NCBI GenBank assembly: GCA_014729495.1
Contig: WJJV01000008.1
Span: 1 to 15,885 of the forward strand
Length of the DNA stretch: 15,885 nt
Direction of reading: 5' to 3'
From: Candidatus Woesearchaeota archaeon
GTDB taxonomy: Archaea > Nanobdellota > Nanobdellia > Woesearchaeales > UBA12501
Shown: one piece after another, positions 6,647 to 12,518 of the stretch
Layout: every line of letters begins with the position of its first letter
Numbering within the stretch: the stretch's first letter is position 1
Program-made: the position numbers and the translations under genes
Notes under the pieces: model-generated
Told to the model about the DNA's origin: nothing
What the model saw: the letters and a program-made list of their open reading frames with translations, nothing else
Database searches by the model: none

Positions 6647-8899
6647 TTACTGGTATCTGTACCAGCCACCATCACTGCATAATACGTTTACACAGGTCAT
6701 GCAGTCTGATTGAGCATTATCTTTATGGCATCTCTGTCCGCAAAGAGAGGCACAATTTCCCATTAATCCAACATGAGTTTCTCCAGTATACATTGCAGGA
6801 ATAGGATCATTTCCAAATGCATAATTGCTTTCTGGTCTGACTTGCACAACTGCATCATCAGGAAGAGTGACTTCAAACATCCTATACTCTCCATTCTCAT
6901 CCTTTTCCCAGTATTCAAAAACACCAGAGTCATATTTACCTTCTTTAAGTTCACCCTCCACTGGATAAAGTACATCGGCTCTATCATCAATAGAATACCT
7001 ATCAGTAACCATTGGAGTATTACTGCCCTGGGAAAGAACTCTTCTTACATCAGCTTGAGGATCTGCTCCTACCAAGTTTGATTCAATATCATCAAGAACC
7101 TCATCGACTTCACTTGAAGACCAGGTCTCAGGAAGCCTGCTGTAAGTTTCCCCTTCTTCATCTATATAGTATAATTTTCCTTTCCTGTTAACTCCTTCTC
7201 CTTGCACTTCCAAAAAATAAAGCCGGTCATCACTGTCTCTCATAGGAATGACTTCCACTACAACTCCTTCATCGTTGACAATCCATCTTGTAACTTCATC
7301 GTACTCCTCAATCTGCACATCTCCGAATGGGGCTATGTTAGTGTTGAGGTCCAAACCATAATCTGAAGCATCAGTATCCACTATTGACTCGCCTACTCCT
7401 TTGAGGTCACAAGGAATTAGAGGATCAACAGCATCTCCAGTAATCCAAGCCCAGGCCTTTCCTATGAAGCTGAAGAAGCTTGTTGAGGATGGCTGAGGTG
7501 CGCCTTCTCCCGGCGCAGTGCATGTATCACATTCTGGACTGCAGGTCTTGCAGGTCTGGACTGTTCCATCTGAGGTTATCTCAAACATCCTTCCATCAGA
7601 CTTTATGTTTCCTTTTTTGATAGTCTGGAGAACCAGGCTTTTTGATTCATCAATAGGAGGGAATGAGAATTCCATCTGGGAGTTGAATTCAGTGCTTACT
7701 CCGGTTTCAACATTTGGATCAGAGAAGGTTCCTTCTGAGAATTTGATGTTCTCATACTCTCCAGAAACAACATCTGCATTTAAAGTGTCAAAATAAGGAG
7801 AATCAACATTAACATTAATGTCCACTCTCAATCCTTCTCCTCCAGTGACAGTCAAAGTTCTGCCATCAATATCCAAACAATGCTTCTCAGGACAGGAGGC
7901 TCCACCATTTGTGAGTATCACAGGCACATCAGCGCTATGGCCTTCAAACTGAACATCTGGCCTCCCATCAGCACTATCCCCATTGAAATCAACTTCCATA
8001 GTCCCATAGAACTCTCTTGAACCATCTTTATTAAAAGTGAAACTTCCGTAATCATCTTTTACAGTGACTATGTCATCTCCAACACCATCACCATTCAGAT
8101 CAGTAGTAAACATGGATCCAGGTTCACTTATATAAGCATCCCCGTTATAAAATGATGCACTTCCGCTTATCAGATAACTTTCATCATCCAGTTTGACTTT
8201 TCCGCCATTTGCTTCGATAGTACCTGAGTAATCATCATCTAAAACAGCAGTTCCAGAGTTCACGCTCATCACACCGCCAGGCTCTCCTGCAAACTTGTCA
8301 AATGTTATATCAATATTATCTCCTTCTGCAAAGCTCATGCATCCATTCTCAGTGCATACCCTGCTTCCGCCAGGGCCAGCTACACCAGTAAGGCCTGTGC
8401 CGTCATCTTTTGGGATGATGTCATTGGCATTGCTTATGGTCACGCCATTGACATCAGCTCCTTCTGCCCCGACACTCCACTTGCCGTCTGCTCCGAGGGT
8501 TGCATCGCCTGCGACATTGATTTCTCCTTTAGAATATGATCCTCCATTCAGAGTTATTGAACCATCGCTGTTTATCTTTGCAGGAGATGATACAGTGCCT
8601 CCATCTGCAGATGTTGCAGTTCCGCCTGAACCAAGCAGTACACTGCCTTCAGCAGTGACCTCAGCAGTTCCAGAGAATTCTATTCCTCCAAACCTGCATT
8701 CACCTAAACAGTCTATTGTTGAACCAGAGGGAAGGTCAGCTGGAATATCAATCATGCTTCCGCCTGTGTCATCAAGGCATTGATAATCATCCGTGCCCTC
8801 TGGACCGTATATTGCTACAACGCATTCAACTGCATGCACAGCAGAAACTGACATCAAGAAAATCATCATCAAGGTTATGGCTATCATCACTTTTTTCAT
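6647..8899 (-). CDS. Large secreted cysteine-containing surface protein (paralog B)
   Basis: A 750-residue paralog of the protein at 528. The signal peptide is residues 1-23 (VHA before VEC). It has one CxGxC unit (C64/C68) where paralog A has three. A long Gly/Asp/Ser-rich beta-type region (about 75-440) follows, with a DLNGDGVGDD loop at 267-276 resembling an EF-hand or dockerin calcium site. CKTCSPECDTC lies at 450-460, then the shared SFFSFIGKAWAWITGDA at 474-490. The second half (500-700) differs from paralog A. The C-terminus is a cysteine knob (C716-C741) whose SDCMTC....CSDGGW matches SGCMDC....CEGW in paralog A. It follows its pilin-like partner by 38 nt. Function is unknown; a disulfide-stabilised surface protein is the best reading. 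Confidence 0.85.
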   Translation of the reverse strand: MKKVMIAITLMMIFLMSVSAVHAVECVVAIYGPEGTDDYQCLDDTGGSMIDIPADLPSGSTIDCLGECRFGGIEFSGTAEVTAEGSVLLGSGGTATSADGGTVSSPAKINSDGSITLNGGSYSKGEINVAGDATLGADGKWSVGAEGADVNGVTISNANDIIPKDDGTGLTGVAGPGGSRVCTENGCMSFAEGDNIDITFDKFAGEPGGVMSVNSGTAVLDDDYSGTIEANGGKVKLDDESYLISGSASFYNGDAYISEPGSMFTTDLNGDGVGDDIVTVKDDYGSFTFNKDGSREFYGTMEVDFNGDSADGRPDVQFEGHSADVPVILTNGGASCPEKHCLDIDGRTLTVTGGEGLRVDINVNVDSPYFDTLNADVVSGEYENIKFSEGTFSDPNVETGVSTEFNSQMEFSFPPIDESKSLVLQTIKKGNIKSDGRMFEITSDGTVQTCKTCSPECDTCTAPGEGAPQPSSTSFFSFIGKAWAWITGDAVDPLIPCDLKGVGESIVDTDASDYGLDLNTNIAPFGDVQIEEYDEVTRWIVNDEGVVVEVIPMRDSDDRLYFLEVQGEGVNRKGKLYYIDEEGETYSRLPETWSSSEVDEVLDDIESNLVGADPQADVRRVLSQGSNTPMVTDRYSIDDRADVLYPVEGELKEGKYDSGVFEYWEKDENGEYRMFEVTLPDDAVVQVRPESNYAFGNDPIPAMYTGETHVGLMGNCASLCGQRCHKDNAQSDCMTCVNVLCSDGGWYRYQ

Positions 8900-8921
8900 A
8901 TTATCACTTGGTATCTGTTTG

Positions 8922-8936
8922 TTTTATATAAATTTT
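8922..8936 (-). promoter_or_regulatory. TATA-like box upstream of paralog B
   Basis: The minus strand reads AAAATTTATATAAAA with its centre about 29 bp before the ATG at 8899. It directly abuts the stop codon of the pilin-like gene. Box, spacing and the following AAGTGATAAT match the arrangement upstream of paralog A almost base for base. The control region was therefore duplicated with the genes or has been kept under selection. Confidence 0.55.
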
Positions 8937-8937
8937 A

Positions 8938-9732
8938 CTACTCTGGACTCGTCCAATCATATTTTACTGCGAATGAGAACTGGAAAGGATTTCCTTTTAC
9001 AAGTGAGTTGTCATCAACAAGAGTCACAACAACATTTCCATTGCCTCTGTCTACAGCATCAAATCTCAGGCTGTTCTCCCAGCAGATGTCAACAAGGTGC
9101 TGGAGCCTGAAAGCATTAGGATTGCCTTCTTGAGCATCAAGATAATCATATACTGCTTCAATAGAGTTCCTTACATCAGTGCTGACTTCAGTGCTGAACC
9201 TGTCTTCAGTCTGTGATGAACCATCCCTTCTCAGGGTTATTGGATATTCAATATCAAAAAGAACACTTTCCTCTGTGATGATGGCATTTGAGACGATTTC
9301 GCCTTCGTTCACATCATACCCCTGCTGCCTGAATACCTCAAATCCTGAAGTGCATTCTGACAGATAAGTCTGCATATAAGTATTAAGAGCATTTGTTATA
9401 TCTGCTTCACTGAGAGCAGTGTTCTGACCTTCATAATAATAGTAGGGTATGGCAATACCTTCATATATATGATACTCACTGGAATAAGGAAGCACATCAC
9501 TCAGTCCTGTGAAAAGACCTCCCCTCTCTCCTGTATAAACCACAGCGTCCTGCGCAGTCTGCTTTGCGCAGCTTGCCACAAAATTCTGGAGTGAAGATGT
9601 ATCAATCACAACTTCATCGCTGACATCGACCTGTGAGCCTGTCCTTACAAAGTAGAACACAGCACCTATTATTATAAGAAGGATGATTCCAATGATTATA
9701 AAGACTGTTACCTGGCCTCTTTTTGTTGTCAT
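8938..9732 (-). CDS. Pilin-like membrane-anchored protein (paralog B)
   Basis: A 264-residue paralog of the protein at 3031. The N-terminus KRGQVTVFIIIG leads into one hydrophobic helix (about residues 8-29) and an extracytoplasmic domain. Shared landmarks include CAKQTAQDAV (C55), ECTSGFE (C127), IPYY, RQQGYD, EYPITL, NPNAFR and the C-terminal FAVKYDW. C217 has no partner in paralog A. As in the other pair, the gene runs straight into the large secreted gene. The RGQ-T sequence before the helix resembles a type IV pilin-like class III signal peptide; the soluble part is larger than a typical pilin. Confidence 0.8.
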   Translation of the reverse strand: MTTKRGQVTVFIIIGIILLIIIGAVFYFVRTGSQVDVSDEVVIDTSSLQNFVASCAKQTAQDAVVYTGERGGLFTGLSDVLPYSSEYHIYEGIAIPYYYYEGQNTALSEADITNALNTYMQTYLSECTSGFEVFRQQGYDVNEGEIVSNAIITEESVLFDIEYPITLRRDGSSQTEDRFSTEVSTDVRNSIEAVYDYLDAQEGNPNAFRLQHLVDICWENSLRFDAVDRGNGNVVVTLVDDNSLVKGNPFQFSFAVKYDWTSPE

Positions 9733-9754
9733 TGAGTGCTGTCAAACAACCATA

Positions 9755-9768
9755 GTATTTAAATATTT
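9755..9768 (-). promoter_or_regulatory. Promoter of pilin-like gene B
   Basis: GAAATATTTAAATACT on the minus strand is centred about 29 bp upstream of the ATG at 9732, with a run of A (GTTTAAAAAAG) beyond it on the BRE side. This fits a leaderless transcript. Confidence 0.45.
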
Positions 9769-9810
9769 CTTTTTTAAACATTCTTGAAGAACACCTCTGA
9801 ACAGGTTCCA

Positions 9811-9826
9811 GCAAAAATTTATAAAC
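9811..9826 (+). promoter_or_regulatory. Promoter that sets the start of the DegT-like gene
   Basis: GCAAAAATTTATAAACC is a strong BRE/TATA match centred at about 9820, 27 bp before the ATG at 9847. It falls inside the upstream part of the open frame that begins with a TTG at 9784. Transcription would therefore start near 9847 and the longer form would not be made. Confidence 0.6.
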
Positions 9827-9846
9827 CTTCAGATTCTCAGCAGGGT

Positions 9847-10674
9847 ATGACAGAGGTTGAGAAAGTCATCAGCAAGCTGAAAGAGTACACCAGGCATGAT
9901 AATGCCAGGCTGGTGAACTGCGGGAATGCAGCCATATTCGCTGCCATATACATTCTCAAGAAAGTGAATTCTAAACCATTCATACTTGTGCCAGACCAGG
10001 GAGGATGGATAAGCTTTAAGACATACCCAAAGATATTCGGCTTTGAAGTGAAAGGGATAAAGACAGACAAGGGAGTCATTGACCTCAAGGATCTTGAGGA
10101 GAATGCAAAGAAAGGAGCAGGACTGTTCATAACAAGCTTTGCAGGCTACTATGCAGAGCAGCCGCTCAAGCAGATATCAGAAATATGCAGGAAGCATGGC
10201 TGCATACTTATAGAAGATGCAACAGGAGCGATAGGTGACTCCAGTCTCTGCAATGGAAACTATTCTGATATAATAGTCGGATCATTCGGCAAGTGGAAGC
10301 CAGTGAACTTCTATGAAGGAGGATTCATATCATGCAATGACTCAGATTATCTAGAGAAGACAAAAGAGATGTACTCTATACTGAGATTCAAGCCTGACCA
10401 TGAAAAGCTTCTGCAGAAGCTGGACAAGGCAAAGGAAAGACTGAACAGGTTCATGGAGATATCAGAGAAGATAAAATCTGACCTGGAAAAAGAGAACCTT
10501 AATATCTTCCACAGAGACAAAAGAGGCCTTAATGTGATTGTTGGCTTCAAGAGTGATGAAGAGAAAGAGAAGATAATTGAGTACTGCAAAAAGAACAAGT
10601 ATGAGTTCTTAGTATGCCCGAAAGAGATAAGGGTGAATGAGGATGCGATAAGCATTGAAGTCAAGAGGCTTTGA
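9847..10674 (+). CDS. Short DegT/DnrJ/EryC1/StrS-like PLP-dependent protein
   Basis: A 275-residue fold-type I PLP protein. Visible landmarks are VNCGNAAIFAA (23-33, cofactor phosphate region) and LIEDATGAIGD (121-131, D124 pairing with the pyridine nitrogen). GSFGKWKPVNFYEGGF (145-160) matches the DegT pattern S-x4-K-x5-EGG and makes K151 the Schiff-base lysine. DegT enzymes move amino groups onto nucleotide-linked keto-sugars, usually for surface glycans. This one is about 100 residues shorter than the roughly 370 usual for the family, mainly in the C-terminal domain. Its normal reaction is therefore uncertain. The start follows from the TATA box 27 bp upstream. It is divergent from the pilin-like gene, and a role in decorating surface proteins is possible but not shown. 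Confidence 0.75.
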   Translation: MTEVEKVISKLKEYTRHDNARLVNCGNAAIFAAIYILKKVNSKPFILVPDQGGWISFKTYPKIFGFEVKGIKTDKGVIDLKDLEENAKKGAGLFITSFAGYYAEQPLKQISEICRKHGCILIEDATGAIGDSSLCNGNYSDIIVGSFGKWKPVNFYEGGFISCNDSDYLEKTKEMYSILRFKPDHEKLLQKLDKAKERLNRFMEISEKIKSDLEKENLNIFHRDKRGLNVIVGFKSDEEKEKIIEYCKKNKYEFLVCPKEIRVNEDAISIEVKRL

Positions 10675-10689
10675 TCAGGCCGGACCATC

Positions 10690-10706
10690 AAAAGATTAAT
10701 ATACTA
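10690..10706 (+). promoter_or_regulatory. Promoter of zinc-ribbon gene
   Basis: AAAAGATTAATATACTA has its TATA-like core centred near 10701, 28 bp before the ATG at 10729, after an A-rich BRE-like flank. It lies just past the stop of the preceding gene and predicts a leaderless message. Confidence 0.45.
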
Positions 10707-10728
10707 ATCCTTATACAACAGCAATACA

Positions 10729-11127
10729 ATGACAATCAAACAACCTGAATCAATGGATGAATGCGTGTATTTCACGCGAAGGACTCTTGACAATGACGGC
10801 AGGATCATGGCCTGGGCATACAGGATTGACTGCCCTGAATGCGGAAAGGCAAAGATGGGCAAGCCTGTTGAGAAAGGCAAGGTCAAGACACGGGCAAAGG
10901 AGTATGTCTGTCCTGAGTGCAGCCACACAGAATCAAAAGAAGAGCATGAGCCAAAGCTTACTCTTGAGATAAAATACACATGCCCTCACTGCGGTGACAC
11001 CGGCGAGGCAACAACAGAGTACAAGAGAAAGACCTTTGAAGGTGTGCCAGCCTATGTCTTTGTGTGCAACAAATGCGGAAAGAAGATAGGCATCACAAAA
11101 AAGATGAAGAAAAGCAAGAAGAAGTGA
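10729..11127 (+). CDS. Small multi-CxxC zinc-ribbon protein
   Basis: A 132-residue protein with four CxxC pairs: CPEC (35-38), CPEC (61-64), CPHC (85-88) and CNKC (113-116). Spacing suggests two zinc ribbons, pairs 1+2 and pairs 3+4, each with about 22-25 residues between the knuckles. The C-terminus is very basic (KKMKKSKKK), which fits nucleic-acid binding. No signal peptide or membrane segment is seen, so it should be cytoplasmic. The start is supported by the TATA-like box 28 bp upstream. I do not recognise a named family. Transcription-factor or RNA-binding roles are common for such proteins, but none is demonstrated here. Confidence 0.7.
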   Translation: MTIKQPESMDECVYFTRRTLDNDGRIMAWAYRIDCPECGKAKMGKPVEKGKVKTRAKEYVCPECSHTESKEEHEPKLTLEIKYTCPHCGDTGEATTEYKRKTFEGVPAYVFVCNKCGKKIGITKKMKKSKKK

Positions 11128-11168
11128 TTCTTGAGTCAGGATATGATCAGATCATAAGAACAGATGCA

Positions 11169-11603
11169 TCATTCTCCATTTATCAGCTTCTCTTTCTGGA
11201 GCTCAAGAACAGCCTTGACCTGGGCGCAGGCATCGCTCTCGTATCTCATGAGATCCACGCTGCACACAGTGTCAGTATGGTCTGATATCTCATTCAGCAT
11301 CTTTATTATAGTATCCCTCTTTTCCTGGCCTTCAAGCTCCTCGTAGCCGGCATACTTCTCCCTGACAAGCTCTATCTGAACGCTGAGGTATGTTGAGTAG
11401 CAGTCCTTTGCATAATCATCTATCTCTATCTCTCCGCAGATATCAAATCCTCTTTCAGGCTCAAGCCTCATGATCTTCAGGGCATTGATGAGTCTCTGTG
11501 AGTTAACATAGTAATAATAATCAGAAGCAACAAAGACTGTCACAAGTATCACAATGAACACCACTGCTGCGACAGCAATACCTCTTTTTTTGTGCATTGG
11601 CAT
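11169..11603 (-). CDS. Small single-pass membrane protein with two C-x11-C pairs
   Basis: A 144-residue protein with a basic start (MPMHKKRG), one hydrophobic segment (about residues 8-27) and a helical, charged domain that should lie outside the cell. The four cysteines form two equally spaced pairs, C56/C68 and C114/C126, as in disulfide-linked helical hairpins. A TATA box centred near 11627 lies about 25-28 bp upstream of the ATG at 11603, favouring that start over the second Met at 11597. It converges on the zinc-ribbon gene with a 41-nt gap. The family is unknown. Confidence 0.65.
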   Translation of the reverse strand: MPMHKKRGIAVAAVVFIVILVTVFVASDYYYYVNSQRLINALKIMRLEPERGFDICGEIEIDDYAKDCYSTYLSVQIELVREKYAGYEELEGQEKRDTIIKMLNEISDHTDTVCSVDLMRYESDACAQVKAVLELQKEKLINGE

Positions 11604-11614
11604 AATTTAGCCAT

Positions 11615-11634
11615 TTATTTATATAAATATTGCG
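11615..11634 (-). promoter_or_regulatory. Promoter of small membrane protein gene
   Basis: The minus strand reads AATATTTATATAAATAAATG, an A/T-rich TATA element placed correctly for transcription to begin near the ATG at 11603. Confidence 0.5.
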
Positions 11635-11715
11635 GTTTCATCGGATCATCTCCAGAATATTTCAGCAAGGCTTAAAAAAATAGAGAAATAGTTTTATATA
11701 GCATATAACGGCCAA

Positions 11716-11768
11716 AACATTTAAATACATAAACGTTTTAAACGTAATGTACATATATATGTGGAGGT
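11716..11768 (+). promoter_or_regulatory. Promoter, candidate operator and ribosome site of vapBC
   Basis: AAAACATTTAAATAC (about 11714-11728) is the likely BRE/TATA. Two inverted repeats follow: CGTTT-T-AAACG (11734-11744) and the perfect 12-bp palindrome ACATATATATGT (11751-11762). VapB antitoxins, with or without VapC, usually bind such repeats to repress their own operon, so both are candidate operators. GGAGGT at 11763-11768 is a strong Shine-Dalgarno 7 nt before the ATG at 11776. It rules out the GTG at 11761 as the start. Confidence 0.55.
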
Positions 11769-11775
11769 CATAAAA

Positions 11776-12000
11776 ATGGTAAGCATAACCTTGTCAGTTC
11801 CAGAAGACATGAAGCATGAGATGGACAGATTTCCAGAGATAAACTGGAGCGCTGTCGCAAGAGAGGCCATCAGGAAGAGGCTGATAATGCTGGAAAGATT
11901 CAGGGAATTCACAAAAGAGAGCGAGTTTACTGAAGAAGATGCTCTTAGATTAGGCAGAGAAGCCACTGAAAAAGCAGAGAAAAAACACAAATCAAGATGA
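11776..12000 (+). CDS. vapB: VapB-type ribbon-helix-helix antitoxin
   Basis: A 74-residue protein. Residues 2-8 (VSITLSV) are the DNA-binding ribbon, followed by PEDMKHEMDRFPEINWSAVA, a common archaeal VapB sequence, and the second helix REAIRKRL. The charged C-terminal tail (RFREFTKESEFTEEDALRLG and on) is the part that normally wraps around and inhibits the toxin. The stop overlaps the start of the PIN-domain gene by ATGA (11997-12000), the usual antitoxin-first arrangement. The start is set by GGAGGT 7 nt upstream. It is unrelated in detail to the RHH protein found twice near 4028 and 5460. Confidence 0.85.
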   Translation: MVSITLSVPEDMKHEMDRFPEINWSAVAREAIRKRLIMLERFREFTKESEFTEEDALRLGREATEKAEKKHKSR

Positions 12001-12404
12001 ACTTAGTTATAGATGCAAATATACTGTTTTCAGCGCTTATTAAGAATAGTCTTACTGCTGAATTGATCTTTAATCAGGAGCTAAGATTATATACTTGCGA
12101 ATTCATTATTGAAGAATTCTTTAAGTATGAAACTGAGATATTGTTAAAAACACACCGAACAGAAGGACAATGGATTACAATAATGCATCAACTAAGGGAG
12201 ATCATCACAGTCATCCCTAAAGAAGAATACTCTCAGTTTATGGATGAAGCAGAAAAATTGTGTCCTGATCCAAAAGATGCAATATATTTTGCCTTGGCAC
12301 TAAGATTAGGATGTCCAATCTGGTCTAATGACAAAAGATTAAAAGACCAGGAGAGCATCAGGATATATTCCACAGCAGAGTTAAAAGATATTGTATATAT
12401 CTGA
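11997..12404 (+). CDS. vapC: VapC-type PIN-domain ribonuclease toxin
   Basis: A 135-residue PIN-domain protein. The acidic metal-binding residues are visible: D6 in VIDANIL, E39/E40 in IIEEFF, D94 in DPKDAIYFALAL and D112 in SNDKRL. VapC toxins are Mg2+-dependent endoribonucleases that cut tRNA or rRNA and are held inactive by the VapB made from the same operon. All catalytic positions are present, so the module looks intact. The target RNA cannot be read from the sequence. The gene overlaps vapB by 4 nt, so translation is probably coupled. Confidence 0.85.
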   Translation: MNLVIDANILFSALIKNSLTAELIFNQELRLYTCEFIIEEFFKYETEILLKTHRTEGQWITIMHQLREIITVIPKEEYSQFMDEAEKLCPDPKDAIYFALALRLGCPIWSNDKRLKDQESIRIYSTAELKDIVYI

Positions 12405-12484
12405 CATTACATAGGACAGGCCAGGATACCAGTACATTCAATAAAAGAACATGTTCTTGAATTCTCTGACTCTCTAATTTCAAC

Positions 12485-12502
12485 AACCTTTATATATAAA
12501 AT
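12485..12502 (+). promoter_or_regulatory. Promoter of metG
   Basis: ACCTTTATATATAAAATC is a strong TATA element centred at about 12495, 24 bp before the ATG at 12519. It predicts a leaderless message. The rest of 12405-12484 shows nothing I can name. Confidence 0.6.
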
Positions 12503-12518
12503 CGCCTCTGAAGCAGTC

